A DNA stretch of 64,000 nucleotides, from the NCBI GenBank assembly GCA_029959085.1, contig JARWIR010000001.1, forward strand, positions 19,211,730 through 19,275,729. Direction: 5' to 3'. Position numbers and translations under genes: made by a program. Source of the stretch: Nemophila menziesii (Eukaryota > Streptophyta > Magnoliopsida > Boraginales > Hydrophyllaceae). The notes beneath the pieces were generated by a model that made no database searches, was not told where the DNA came from, and saw nothing but the letters and a program-made list of their open reading frames with translations. Each line of letters begins with the position of its first letter. Position 1 is the stretch's first letter. Of the stretch, positions 1-11,877 are shown piece after piece.

Positions 1-1330
1 TAGATTTCAAAATTCACTATTATCCTTTCTATCATTGGCGACACATTTCACCACTTTGGGGTTTAGGATCCTTAGTATTTATTTTAAGCACTATATTAAA
101 TGAAATATATTAATCTTATAAACTGTCTAACAGTTCTAAATATTTTCAATAGACTAATAATCTACATAACGTTTATCGTATTTAGGTACCTAAGTCTCTT
201 CAATGGCCATTATTTCCTTTAAGAGTAATGCATGTGCCAACATTAGTTGACTTAATAATTCATGTCGTGTCACATGGAGTGCACATTCCATAATATTTAC
301 CATTTAATCATGAGATTTTATTCTTTAAGGCATGGCATACTTTGAACCGACAGGTTCACAATACTTCATGCGTTGGTTATATGCATTACAGATCTACCAA
401 ACTTCATGCGTTGGTTAGATACATTATAGGTTTACCACGCTTCATATGCTGGTTTGATACATTCGCTAGAATATTTGTTATGTGTCTATATGGGACAATA
501 CCTATGTTGGAGCGTTTACAACATATTTTTGGATTTTGAAATATTCTACTTGTGAATGTATTAGGTATATTATTTGCAATACTTTGCAAATGGAATTCAT
601 TTTAACTTCAAGTTCTTATTCTTTAGTTAGTGGATAGAAATTATATAATAAATTGTATTCCAGGAAATGTCATGCAACTTCATGTTGCCTTGTCTATACG
701 TCACACAACTTCAAGTTGCCTTGTCTCTCCCCCCTAATAAGGGGGTAGTCACTTGGTAAAAGAATCTTCAGGTTCTTTTAAGTAGTGGCCAAGTGAATTA
801 TCGATTATTCGACATATCATTATTGTCACTAGGTGACCAAGTCGATCATTTAATATTACAAAGTTCTTTGGATTGTGACATCTTTTCTATTGCATAATGT
901 GTGTATCAACTGCTTGAATCTATATATAATAGAACCCCAAAGAAATAGTAGATTTTTTTCATACACACTTCTGGTGAGACGTTCTAGAAATAATGCGAAA
1001 GAAACATTATACAAACACTTGTGATTTATACATGATATTCATTTCGGTGAATATCCTTGAACTTAATAAATTTTTTAAGGATTTACTAAATATATAATGC
1101 GCCAATTATTTCAATTTTGTACCACAAGGTATCATAATTATTAGGCATCCAAAACTTTTATTTAGATTGACTAGATGTTTTAGCGTATGATAGGTAAACT
1201 ACTAGTATATAGTTCTATTGTATTGATAACATTTATTATTATCAATTCGTGATGACTTGTTTTATGTGACCTTTTACTTCTGGGATATTCCTTATTATTC
1301 CACTTCAAGTATAATGTTGTTTTGATGATG
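1..1330. repeat. Degenerate LTR-type repeat, no gene
   Basis: No convincing coding frame. The stretch holds imperfect short tandem motifs of the form CTTCATGCGTTGGTTA near 366-440 and ACTTCAnGTTGCCTTGTC near 675-725. It is duplicated at 38076-39400. In copy 2 the sequence just upstream (37621-38075) continues the CTCGTTAAAACC-type module array described at 28900-30315, so this is probably the remainder of the same old LTR or retroelement. The family is inferred and was not identified by homology. Confidence 0.4.
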
Positions 1331-1633
1331 ATCTTAGGAGTGGTAGGAGGCTAGGATTCGTCAGAAGAGGTAGGCTTAATGAGAGAAGGTAAAAATATAG
1401 GGTTTGAACCCTTAAAACCGCCGATCACAGCAGTTGACCGGCTAGCCGGCGGATGACCGGCATGCCGACCACTGTGTCGGCGAAAAAAATAAAATACGAA
1501 ATTGATTTTTTTTGTTACCTCTGACGCAACCTCCTTGCGTCGTTGCTGACGCAGTGATCAGAACCTTCTTCCTCTTCGGCCGGCTAGCCGGCGGATTCAC
1601 CGGCATGCCGGCGGCATGTCGCTGGCGGAAATG

Positions 1634-2361
1634 AAGACGCGGTCATGCTGTGACGCAGTGGTCAGAAACTTTTAGCTGTTTATTTGAACTTTTCGACTTC
1701 ACCATTGGATAGAGCTCGAAAAGTTATGCGGTTTAGGCTCAAGAAAAAGTTAATTCCGACCTCCGAGCATCAAGTTATGATCTTCCGAAGTTGCTGAATG
1801 AAGACGCAGTCGTGCTGCGTCGTCACTGACGCAGTGGTCAGAAACTTTTAGCTGCTTATCTGAACTTTTCGACTTCACCATTGGATAGAGATCGAAAAGT
1901 TATGCGGTTTAGGCTCAAGAAAAAGTTAATTCCGACCTCCGAGCATCAAGTTATGATCTTCCGAAGTTGCTGATAACCTAACTAGCCCAAACTCGTGACC
2001 TTTACTCCTGTAATCATCAAAAACACCAACCTTTCTCATTTCTTAAAAATAAACACTAAATAAAGAACCATTACTCTAATTTACGCAGTCGTGCTGCGTC
2101 GTCGCTGACGCAGTGGTCAGAAACTTTTAGCTGCTTATCTGAATTTTTCGACTTTGCCATTGGTTAGAGATCGAAAAGTTATGCGGTTTAGGCTCAAGAA
2201 AAAGTTAATTCCGACCTCCGAGCATCAAGTTATGATCTTCCGAAGTTGCTGATAACCTAACTAGCCCAAACTCGTGACCTTTACTCCTGTAATCATAAAA
2301 AACACCAACCTTTCTCATTTCTTAAAAATAAACACTAAATAAAGAACCATTACTCTAATTT
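1634..2361. repeat. Tandem repeats in the element tail
   Basis: Three occurrences of a GACGCAGT...GGTCAG...CGAAAAGTTATGCGG...GAAGTTGCTGA block start near 1634, 1804 and 2083. The blocks at 1804-2082 and 2083-2361 form a 279-bp tandem duplication. Copy 2 of the segment (39710-40165) has only the first two, so the third arose in copy 1 or was lost from copy 2. Just upstream (1435-1620) is a GC-rich part with the self-complementary words CCGGCTAGCCGG and CCGGCATGCCGG. Confidence 0.85.
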
Positions 2362-2462
2362 ACACTAAGAATTTAAAAGACATGAAAGCAATTTAAAACA
2401 TGGGTTGTCTCCCAAGAAGCACTTTTATTTAACGTCATTTAAAGTTTGACGGGTTACCTTCA

Positions 2463-3692
2463 TTATCCCTTGAGTATGTAGCCTCCCCAGCAGTGGGTGA
2501 GGTTATGTATGTCTACAATTCGCCGCCTTTGACCTCTCAAAGGTTGTATTTCTATTAATTTTGCTGTCACCAATCGAGTAACAACAAATGGTCCCATCCA
2601 CGCATTTTTCAAACCTCGTGGCCTATTCTCTTGTTTAGAAGCCTTCCAAACAACCTTGGTTCCAATCCCAAACTCATCTTTAGCTCTCTTTTTCACGGGT
2701 TCATGGTGGTGGTTCTTCTCTTTAACCTCTTTAGGTACTTCTAGAATAATGGGTAACTCAAGTTGCACCTCCTCTAGCTTTTTGTCCAAAACAATAGATG
2801 TTTCAGAACTTTCTTTTATTATGAGGGGCACGTCTTCAATCTCAATCTCTACACTCGCATTCTCATTTAATTCTGAAATAGCTTCTATGAATATTTGTTG
2901 CGGTGTGAGTTCTTTTGTATCACTTTTAAGCATTTGGGTGTTGGTTTTGTCTTCGTTGCACACCTCTACAAATTCTTTATCTATGTCACCATTTGAATGA
3001 TTCGTCTTTATTGGAATTGTTGGTGACATCAATGGAGTACTAGATGGCGAATCCATCCTAGTATCTTCTTCTTCTATCTCTTTTCTAACCAAGATCTCAA
3101 TGTTTGATTCCTCTAAAACAAGCTTGGTAGATTCTTCTATAGCTGAAATATCATCTTTACAAGATTCAAACTCAACTTGCTTATCAATAGTTACCTCATC
3201 TATGCTTAGCGTGATTGGTTCTTCTCTCCTTGGAATCTCTAGTTCACTAATTGCAACTTGTGGCGATTCCAATTCATCCTCTTCTTGAAGACTAAACTTT
3301 TCAAATACATCGAACCAAACATCTCTATCAATTCCAATGGCCTCATCATCAATTGTTGTACCTTGGCCAAGTTGCATAGATGGTGCTTGTTGTATTCTCT
3401 CAATTGTCTCTGTGAGTTGCATCAATCTTTGCTCCATAATTTGATGTTTTTGTTGCATGTCTTGCACTAATGACGTGGTAGCATTGATTATTGCCTCATC
3501 ATTTTTCATATTAACCATTGAAGTGTTAATGAAACCATTGAGTGATTCTTCCAACTTCTTGAGCCTTTCCTCGTGATCTCTAAAGCTCCATCGTGTCAAA
3601 TTCCTAAAAGTATATATTCTATCAAAGGAGTCTTGCAGTTGATCCCACCAGGATTGTGGTGGAGTTTGAACTTGATAACGAAAATTCTCCAT
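2463..3692 (-). CDS. Retroelement ORF: coiled-coil, acidic linker, integrase-C-terminus-like tail
   Basis: A frame of 409 codons starting at the methionine in the context SLGMENFRY. The frame is open upstream across the primer-binding site, but I take this start because the related element at 30316 has the same SLGMEI context. Residues about 15-110 look like a coiled coil (LEESLNGF, MQQKHQIMEQRL). The middle is long and acidic with many Glu residues. The last 70 residues (GTKVVWKASK, WMGPFVVTR, IEIQPLRG, HNLTHCWGG) resemble the small beta-barrel tail of Gypsy integrases (W-x-GPF-x-V). No zinc knuckle, protease, RT or integrase core is visible. The product may be a structural protein of a non-autonomous element; that role is inferred. 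In copy 2 the same frame is broken. Confidence 0.65.
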   Translation of the reverse strand: MENFRYQVQTPPQSWWDQLQDSFDRIYTFRNLTRWSFRDHEERLKKLEESLNGFINTSMVNMKNDEAIINATTSLVQDMQQKHQIMEQRLMQLTETIERIQQAPSMQLGQGTTIDDEAIGIDRDVWFDVFEKFSLQEEDELESPQVAISELEIPRREEPITLSIDEVTIDKQVEFESCKDDISAIEESTKLVLEESNIEILVRKEIEEEDTRMDSPSSTPLMSPTIPIKTNHSNGDIDKEFVEVCNEDKTNTQMLKSDTKELTPQQIFIEAISELNENASVEIEIEDVPLIIKESSETSIVLDKKLEEVQLELPIILEVPKEVKEKNHHHEPVKKRAKDEFGIGTKVVWKASKQENRPRGLKNAWMGPFVVTRLVTAKLIEIQPLRGQRRRIVDIHNLTHCWGGYILKG

Positions 3693-3796
3693 ACCTAAAG
3701 AAAAACCTGAAAAGAGACTAAAACAAAACAACGTAAAACTGAAAATAAAAATGCAACTAATCACTAACGGATAAACACCGTGGTCACACGCTACCG

Positions 3797-3814
3797 TCCC
3801 CGGCAGCGGCGCCA
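3797..3814 (-). other. tRNA-Asp-type primer-binding site
   Basis: On the minus strand TGGCGCCGCTGCCGGGGA, six bases beyond the LTR end. It differs by one base (C for T) from the complement of the plant tRNA-Asp 3' end as I remember it. This is a hallmark of Athila/Tat-type Gypsy elements. The identical site occurs at 32072-32089 and 41592-41609. Confidence 0.8.
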
Positions 3815-3820
3815 AAAACT

Positions 3821-5389
3821 TGGTGGTCCTTTGTGTGTTCTAAATAAATGCAATAAATAATCGAACCACAACCGCAAGTGTACGGTTGTCCCAAGTAATA
3901 ATAGTGATAAACAGATTCGTTCGCAGGGACGGAATCGTTGACTCTAATGCTTATCAATTAATGAATAATTGCACTTTGAATGTAAATAAAAGATTTGATA
4001 ATGTTTGTTTGGTTTTCTAATCTCTAAGATAATTAAAGACTAAGTAAAAATGCAAGTAATGGAACTAGACACAAATATGAGCAGACAGTACTTGAGAGAC
4101 GCAAGGATATCTCCTAACTCTATTTCATTCCATATGTTGTTTAAGGGACAAATTGGTCAAATTAACATAGGTCGGGATTCGGGAATCTTCGTACCCCCGT
4201 CAGGGTGGACTACGAAGCTATTCTAGGGTGTCACAAACCCCGTCAGGGTGATTATGATCCACCTTTGAATGACTAAGCTAAAAATACCCAATAGGCCATA
4301 AGATTAATTACGCTCGTCAGAGTCAAATAATTTCTATCCTATATTCTGTAATTAATTCTGTATCTAAACCCCCCGTCAAGATGATCCACACGCCACTATG
4401 TGGAATAGCTTAGATACTAATACCTGTTATTAATTAGCTACTTTAAGAACAGTAAATAAATACAAATTACAGAAACATGTAAAAGACCCAATTTGAATTA
4501 AATTACTGAAATCCCAAATCCAATCATATGAAATAAAACAAAGTAGGGATTAACCCATTATGCGTTCCCAAATATTAAATGAATTTAGCTCATAATTAAC
4601 GGAAAGACAAAAACTAAAGACATAATTGGGTTCATAATGTTTTACAGAATAAAATAGAAGAACCTAGTTACGGAGTTGATTCGGCTGCGAAGTGGAGATA
4701 TAGACAGTCTCCAGCTCTGGGCTTCTTCTTTTCCTTGCTTCTGCTTCTTCTCCGGACACTCTCTTCTAAGGATGATTTGAATTGAAGAATAAAAATGAGA
4801 GGTAAGAAATAATAAGGTCTAAAGGCCTATTTATACTAGTAAATTCGGAATAGGGTTTTATTTTAAATAAAAAGCCATTTTAGAAAAGCCCAAGTCCATA
4901 ATTAAGCCCAAAATCCCGTAACTGCTGCACCACCTCCATTAAAACAGCTCTAGCCGATTCGTTATAACTCCGATTGACCTCAAATCACTTGCTAAATTTC
5001 CGTAACTCGATAAGGAACATAATCTCTTCAAAGGTCAGCGGCTAAATCAACTCGTAAGTGCCTCGAAATCAGCAATCTTTGGCCTGTTTTCCAGATTTGC
5101 AGCTTCAAAATATAATTCTTTTCGGGATTTATCTTCAAGCTTTGACTCCATATCACGATCTTTGACTTTATTCTCGTGTTCCTCTCCTAGCTAATATTCA
5201 AAACCTACAAACTTTTCACTAAAATACACAAGATTACGCGCAAAAGTTTAATAAATCAAAAATACTAGAAATAAAAGAGGAAATTCGGATTATTGCATAT
5301 TTAGCCCAAAAGCCTATCAAATTAATCAAATAAACACCAAAAATGATGTCTCCCAAGGGCATAAAATTATAACATTTAGGGAGACATCA
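3821..5389 (-). repeat. LTR of the minus-strand element, copy 1
   Basis: On the minus strand it begins TGATGTCTCCC and ends CCACCA, about 1569 bp, canonical TG...CA termini. Its first 46 bases form a potential hairpin, because TGATGTCTCCC is followed by GGGAGACATC. It contains four spaced copies of a CCCGTCAGGGTG-like word (near 4192, 4227, 4311 and 4367). The overall plan matches the LTRs at 30316 and 35867, although the body sequence has diverged strongly. Confidence 0.8.
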
Positions 5390-7150
5390 GCGGTATACCC
5401 AAATACTTCCGTAGGTCATCTTTCTCACTAATCTGAATCTTCCCACAAGCTTCACTTCTTGTGTTCGTTGGTGTGTTACGATAAAATAAATAGACAATTT
5501 ATTGAAGTTGATGCACTGATCTGATCCGGCATAGTATAAGTTGAGACATTGTTGAAACGCATTGATATCAGTTTCTTCGGTTGTTAAGGAGAAAAAGAGA
5601 ACCATCATCAAATAAGAGATGAGAAACAATGGGATAATTTCTCATGATTTGAATGTCGTTAATATCTTTTGAGAGACTAAGGAAAATAAAAATGGAGACA
5701 AAGATTCACCTTGTCTAAGGCCTCTTCGCGGTTTGAATTTTTGATTATCTCCCCGTCAAGATTAATTAGAAAAGAAACCAAGGATATACAACTTTTTAAT
5801 CCACCCAATCCAAAAGCCTGGAAATCCAAAATCGCATGGTACCTGATCATATGATTTGGCCATATCTAATTTTACATTTTCCACGTGTTTTGGATTTTTC
5901 CTTTTTCTTTTCTAAAAAACGATCCTGCCCGCGGACTTAAAATACTATCTTGGATGACCGCTACCTTTAATGAATGTTGATTGCGTTAGTGACACTATCC
6001 CATTATATACTCCTGCAATCTGTTAGATAATAGTTTTGTAATAATTTTATACTCGAAGTTGACACAAGATATAGTTCTATAATCACCAACATGTTCTTGT
6101 ATGCCACCCTTCAAAGCTAAAGTAATACGAGTATCAATAAGATTATCGAGGGATATATGATTATCAAAGAAGTCCTCAACCATTAATGACACATCCCATT
6201 TAATAATATTATAGTATTCTTGATAAAATTTACCATTTAATCTATCTGGAACGGGTGCATTAACTAGTGACATATCAAAAACCGTTTTTGTACTTCCTCC
6301 AACGTCGTAGCTTTAGTTAGTTCATCGTTCAGTTGTTTCCTAATTTTCCTTTGGACTCAATTTGCAGCTTGTCACATTTCTCAGATATTCTTCTCTTTAG
6401 ATAGATCCTTATAATATTTCCGGAATCCATTCTAGACATCAGATACTTCTTATTTCCAAATTCCATCACTGTCATTAATTCTCATGATTTTGTTCCCGTT
6501 CCTTCTTTGAATAGTAGATATGTGAAATTGTTGGTATTTTTGTCTCCACATTTGATTTAAAATTGCCTCAACCCGTGCGACTAGTATTTTCATTCATTTT
6601 TGTATGTTGTTTTGCTTGTTTTTCTTATTTGTTTCTCTTCTTGTTGATATTGTTATGAAGAACCCATATTAGCCAATTCCATAAATTTACCGTTTAAATC
6701 TTGACGTAGCCTCTTGTGATTTTTAAAATTTTTTCTACTCCATTGCTTTAGAGAGATAATGGTGTTGTCCCTCTTTCCAACAATCACTGGGAGTGAAACC
6801 TCAGTCCACGGATCCCCCATGTTGTTTTAATTACTTGGTAACATTGTTCATGTTCTGTCCATAGAGATTCGAATCTGAAACATCATTTCCCTTGTCTCAT
6901 CGACGAATCATATTGCATAATGAGCGGAAAGTGATCTGATCCAATTGTTGTTTGTACAAACACTTGCGCACTTGTAAACCTGTTCATCCAATCATTGGAA
7001 GAAAATGCCTGATCAAGTTTGAACTTGACGAGATTATCATCTTGACGTCGTTTAGTCTAAGAAAAAAATACCATAAGACTGAATTTCAGCAAAACCATTA
7101 CTCAAAATAAACTTATTATAAGTACAGAAAGATATCACGAGCTTAGCATT
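5390..7150 (-). pseudogene. L1-type LINE relic (endonuclease end plus RT fragments), copy 1
   Basis: Minus-strand pieces of a non-LTR retrotransposon ORF2, all broken. Near 6920-6960 a GSDHFPLIM-like motif marks the end of an apurinic endonuclease domain, preceded on that strand by KLDQAFSS-like sequence. At 5995-6273 an RT block reads GDYRTISCVN...YKIITKLLSNRLQEY. At 5387-5629 is the block around the RT active site, but the expected FADD is altered (LMMVLFF here, FDDGS in copy 2). A better preserved relative lies at 22490-25985. Stops and frameshifts between blocks make it nonfunctional. Confidence 0.8.
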
Positions 7151-8790
7151 TTGGATAGTTGAAAATAGGTAAAAACTGATTATCACACATCAATTAAGTG
7201 TGGTGTGAATTGTGGGAGTCCGTCTAATGGTCTATTAATAGACTATTGATGGATTCTACGAGCATATTACACAAGCACACAAACTTTAAAGTGAAACCCA
7301 TTCATCGAGAGTTTAATTGGTATGCGAATTGACTTGGCAGGATGGAAGTAGAGTCATTGGATATGCTGGTGCAGACCGACATTTTGCGTGTTCCTTGGTA
7401 CCCTACCCTCCTTAGGTTTGGGAAGGATACACGTCTAACCATTAGGCTGATAGCGCATTCACGCTTCATATAAGCAATCTAAAAAAGAATAATAATCATA
7501 CACACTTGCATCAATGATATCACATAATAGTATGCACATTATTAAGTTCCTCCCGTGTGGCTTAGAACCCCAACCCGTGTCTTGGGTGAGGGGTAAATTT
7601 AGATACATGACGAATGCCCCACTCAATCTGCTAATGTCCTCATATTATATTAATTTGTTATTGACTTCGAGAAACCACGCTATCTGCCTAAGGAGACTGC
7701 TATAATAGCGGCAATTCTATAGTGATAGAATCACAAATTGTTAAAGGAGATTGAGTTAGTAAAAAAAGACAAAAGTATGTAATTTATTATTGGGAATGTA
7801 GGGAACCTTTTTTACACTTCTTTTATTGATTCTTTATCAATTTAATATGTATCTGATAATCGTATCACTGAATGTATGTATAGATTAATCTAAGTCTATA
7901 TGACTAATTGAGAAAATGTCTTTGAAAGTAATCATTGTTGATCTAAACAAAGGTGAGAAAAAGTGAAAGGTGTCTATTTTAACCTATGAACCTCAAAATA
8001 CATAATTTACTTGAGGAGTAAGATTCTCTCGAGACGGTTAACAATGTGATTCCCATTCCATAGAAAGGTCTCACAACTCAACAAAGGAGAGACATTGAGG
8101 CTTATCATTTAAGGAAATTGAAGGATTCCACTGCTCAAAGAACTCTTATTAGTTCCATGCATGATCATTTGGTCTAGGAGTATCAATAGTGTTCATATTT
8201 GACTCATATCCATTGAACCAATGTATTGATAAGATTAAGGGTTTTTTGGGAAAACGAGTAGTCTTGGCTTAATGGTTGTCTTGGAAGCTTGAAAGGGTTT
8301 GAGTCTTCCAAGGTGACTAGATTCTTTTGGTTGGTTGAGTTGTAGAGACCTATAAATAGGCACCATAGGTGTAATGTTTGAAGATGAGGAGCGAGAAGAT
8401 GGAGAAGAAGAGAAAAAAAGTATAACACGAGAGATCCAAGAGTAATAACAGGCATTTTGATGTGAAGAGATTTGCGTGGAGAAACAGAAAGCACGTGTAT
8501 CATACGTGTAAAATCATAACTATAAAAATTTCCACATGAATATTCTACCATAATATGTATTCAAGAATTAATACATGCAATTATAATGATTTTGAAATCA
8601 TCCTAAAACAAAGAGAGTACGGTCGCCTGAGACTTACCTTCTTGGTCCATCCCTTACTTTATTGATCAAAAAAACCCAATGTAAAGGACACAAATACCCT
8701 TTTTGTTAAGTAATATTTCTTAAAAAATTTGTTTGAAAAGCAAAACGCATTAGTATTATAAAATACCATTATATTTGGGGATTTACTTAC
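7150..8790. other. Unassigned intergenic stretch with a TATA-like site
   Basis: I see no convincing protein gene. A near-palindrome GTCTATTAATAGAC lies near 7231-7244. On the plus strand TATAAATAGG at 8351-8360 is followed by a purine-rich AGATGGAGAAGAAGAG stretch, a layout that resembles the U3/R part of an old Copia LTR. A minus-strand open frame at 8204-8551 (115 codons) is conserved in copy 2 with few changes but matches no family I recognise and overlaps that promoter-like sequence, so I do not call it a gene. Confidence 0.35.
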
Positions 8791-9108
8791 GAGTGATTCG
8801 ACTGAATATTAACCAATTATGTCTAAGAAATTATTCTTTGTGGTATCATAAATAATACAATTTTATATTTAAAAATAAATCTTTTCACCCAACAGATTTG
8901 GAGACCCCTCATGAAGGCTTAAAGACCCCACCACCTACTACGTTCTTACGAGTGATTCGACTGAATATTAACCAATTATGTCTAAGAAATTATTCTTTGT
9001 GGTATCATAAATAATACAATTTTATATTTAAAAATAAATCTTTTCACCCAACAGATTTGGAGACCCCTCATGAAGGCTTAAAGACCCCACCACCTACTAC
9101 GTTCTTAC
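8791..9108. repeat. 159-bp tandem duplication, copy 1 only
   Basis: The block beginning GAGTGATTCGACTG at 8791 repeats at 8950 with no obvious differences. Copy 2 of the segment has one unit (from about 46588). This is therefore a recent local duplication, or a loss in copy 2. Confidence 0.9.
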
Positions 9109-10020
9109 TAAAGGTCAACTAGAATTAAATATAAATCTTAATTAATTTTTTTTTTATTTCCATACCACATTTGGCTAGAAACCTAAGAATAATTTTAGAG
9201 CACAAAATTAGTGCCCAATATGTATACCATAAAGGTAGACATCATGTACAAAATTTGGGCGTGTCAAAACTTTTCACAATGAAAGAATGATCAAATATAT
9301 ACTTAAGAAATAATTATCTTCACTTATAACTCTGTCGCAGTGAATGTGATATGAAAGTGTACAAATTTGCTTCTAGACGTACCACTGATATGCGATATCT
9401 TTCTTGTACTTTACCCAAACATGCTGCCAGATTTCACACTTAACAATTTTTCAACTATTGTTATAACATCGCCTCCCTTTAGAATTAGTAATTCAACTGG
9501 GGAAAGTTCTGAAATTAATGGAAATGCAAAAATATTTAGAGGAATTAGAGTTCAAATAAGAAGAACATTAAAGCTTGCAACTGAACATGCAAACGTAGTA
9601 GAAGTCCAAACGTGTTACTAAACAAAAATAGAAGAAAAATTGTAAAGAAATAAAATGTATACCATTGTTATTATTTATGGAATAAACCTCCCTCATATAT
9701 TATAGATGAATCTTTAATCTTGAGAGCAATTTCATAAATCATTACTTCGTGTGGAATATCCAACTAAAATATATTATCAATGTCATTGAATTGTCATACT
9801 CATTAGTATAGATAAAGGGTATGTTGTTAGTTGGAGATAACTCAAGTTATGCATCAATAAACAATATTTTCCTTCGGTATCCCTTTCAACTCATCAACAT
9901 AAATATATTTTATCACCATAAAAATACATATACAAAGTTAATAACATAATATTCTAAATTGAAAATCAAATAAACATAGGAGGATTTCAACTAAAGATGA
10001 TCAAATTGATGAACCTTTTT
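9109..10020. other. AT-rich intergenic stretch with a short conserved frame
   Basis: A plus-strand frame of 84 codons at 9367-9621 is kept in copy 2 at 47004-47258 with one amino-acid change. It has no recognisable domain, and 250 bases can stay open by chance in recently duplicated DNA. The rest is AT-rich sequence in which I see nothing further. Confidence 0.25.
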
Positions 10021-10021
10021 T

Positions 10022-10257
10022 CACAGTGTATTTAACTGACAGCTAATGCAACCAGGTTTCATTTTCACTAATGGTGGAGTAGATTGTTATGCAAGGTGAT
10101 CTAAAAGGATAAAAAAAAAATACAATTTGATTGTATTTTCACAGTGTATTTAACTGACAGCTAATGCAACCAGGTTTCATTTTCACTAATGGTGGAGTAG
10201 ATTGTTATGCAAGGTGATCTAAAAGGATAAAAAAAAAATACAATTTGATTACATCAT
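10022..10257. repeat. 118-bp tandem duplication, copy 1 only
   Basis: The unit starting CACAGTGTATTTAACTG at 10022 is repeated at 10140. Copy 2 has one unit near 47661. It lies about 0.5 kb upstream of the putative gene A promoter. Confidence 0.9.
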
Positions 10258-10648
10258 TAATTAGTAAACTATGTGGGTGTTTTATTTAAAGAGTGGTTGA
10301 ACTGATCATTTTTACGTGCATAAGGTATAAAGGTACACTTGACAAAATCTAGGTTGTTTTTTTATGTTTTGTCCAGAGAATTCAAGAAATTAATTTGTAG
10401 TTTTTTGTGTATACACACACATATCAACCATTAAATTTGTTGTAATATTTAGTTTGTTTAATAAGTGGGTTGTTTTTCATTTAAGTTTTCAAAAAATAAT
10501 AGGGTTTTCATTTAAGGCTTACGAGCCCATTTGACTAGATAAAATAGAAACTACATCAATCTAGTCCAGCCCAATCTAACAAATACCCAAAGAAGACCGA
10601 AGAATACGAGATTGTTTCCCTATACCCAAATTACAATCATATTCTAGA

Positions 10649-10660
10649 CTATATAAAAAC
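10649..10660 (+). promoter_or_regulatory. Putative TATA box of gene A, copy 1
   Basis: CTATATAAAAAC lies about 135 bases upstream of the first plausible start codon (10786) and just before a leader rich in C and A, a normal plant promoter layout. In copy 2 a 43-bp deletion between two CATAT words removes it. Assignment to gene A rests on position only. Confidence 0.45.
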
Positions 10661-10785
10661 CTACGATTAAAATAAATTGGCATATCAAAACCCCAATTCC
10701 TCATTATATCCCTATTTTTTCCATCCATCTTCAACAAACAAACATAACTTACCCATATGATTTTTCTTATAGATCTAAAATTTTA

Positions 10786-11712
10786 ATGGGAGATCGGGAA
10801 GACATGTATTTCAGAAGAAGTAATTATTTTACTTGGGTTAGAAATTTGTAAGTAAAATAAATTGATTTGGTTATTTTACATAAATATAATCGCCAATATA
10901 TATGTTACACTGATGTGTTCGTGTGTAATAGTGTTGTAAAATTGTTTTGTTTTCAAAAAACCAAAAGATCTCTTCAAAATGTGGTTATATTTAAAAGTTT
11001 GATATTTTACTTTAAAATTATATCAGGCCAGTACAAAATAATCTTCAATGTAAATTCACGAGTCCTTTCTAAGTGAAAGTAAATTTTTTTGTTGTGTATA
11101 ATATCATGGATACACTATATATTAGCCATATACATATTAATAAAGGTATTAATATTGTATAATACGAATTTTATCTCAACTTTTTCTTGAAATCTACTTT
11201 TTTTTTTTAAATTAGCTAATTAATAATTTAAATTTAAAAGTCCTCAATATGTACTTAATGTGTTTAGATGAGTCTACATAATTTATACTACTATTAGAAT
11301 ATGATGTATTTGACCATGCGGTGATGTTTGACATAAATTAGATTGTGAAACTAATTTGGAATATTGATATACATATTGGACTAACTTGACTCAAAGATGA
11401 TTACACTTGTACACACATTTTCAATAATTTATCAATATATTAGTAAAATTTAGAAAATAAAAAATATTTGAGTATTATGCAATATATTTTTCAATTTTTT
11501 TTGCATATCTTTTTAAAAGGTTATAATAGATAAATCCATACTTAATATTTAATTAGTTATGATGAATTACATGTTATATATAAAAAGAACTTAATATTCA
11601 ATATTGTAATCTTTTCTTACAGGTTTTTCTATTCAATGAAAAATTTAAATTCTATCAAGAGATCATTGACCATGACATTTCAAGATTCATATCAAAGTTT
11701 TTCAACAAACAA
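10786..11712 (+). other. Candidate 5' exons of gene A, copy 1
   Basis: Exon candidate 1 (10786-10847) starts MGDREDMYFRR and ends at a GTAAGT donor. Exon candidate 2 (11623-11712) lies between a TTTCTTACAG acceptor and a GTAAGT donor, and joins in frame to exon 1 (phase 2). The next acceptor before the RRM exon (AG at 12166-12167) would need phase 1, so the chain does not connect cleanly to the RRM frame. Either the real junction differs, or these exons are a leader, or the gene is already broken. Counterparts in copy 2 are 48260-48321 and 49101-49190. Confidence 0.3.
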
Positions 11713-11877
11713 GTAAGTGATTTATAATTATAGGATTGTGTATTCTATCTTTATGTTTTTCTGAAAAATGATAGTAATGGGCTAGACATGGCCCGAAATG
11801 AAAAATGAAATTTGGTGTTTGGGGTGGTGATTTGGCCTATGCTTGTTAGTATCATGCTTGTAAAAGGGCCACTCAAT

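Larger units (their letters stand above)
1340..5389 (-). mobile_element. Non-autonomous LTR retrotransposon, 3'-truncated, copy 1
   Basis: Read on the minus strand: LTR (5389 down to 3821), a primer-binding site with one mismatch to the complement of the plant tRNA-Asp 3' end, one open frame (3692 to 2463), then a noncoding tail. The tail shares phrases with the complete plus-strand element at 30316-37615, including the run around the ORF stop and the stretch ending GCATAACTTTTCGA. No second LTR is visible below 1340, so the 3' end is missing and the left boundary is approximate. No reverse transcriptase or RNase H is present, so it would have depended on a partner element. It sits against a LINE relic at 5390, suggesting insertion into that LINE. 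Confidence 0.7.

Noticed and set aside
342..589. Overlapping short frames on both strands, repeated at 38417-38664
   Set aside because: They lie in a degenerate repeat with tandem motifs, match no family and are conserved only because the segment is duplicated.
2656..3470. Serine-rich plus-strand frames opposite the retroelement ORF
   Set aside because: They are the antisense of the acidic coding sequence; Glu-rich codons read backward give Ser/Leu-rich frames.
7360..7460. Possible tRNA-like or structured RNA around GGTACCCTACCCTCC
   Set aside because: No cloverleaf, no B-box GGTTCGANTCC and no terminator T-run in the right position.
8204..8551. Minus-strand 115-codon frame, also at 46000-46347
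   Set aside because: Overlaps a plus-strand TATA-like site and purine-rich leader, has no recognisable domain and no start or splice context.
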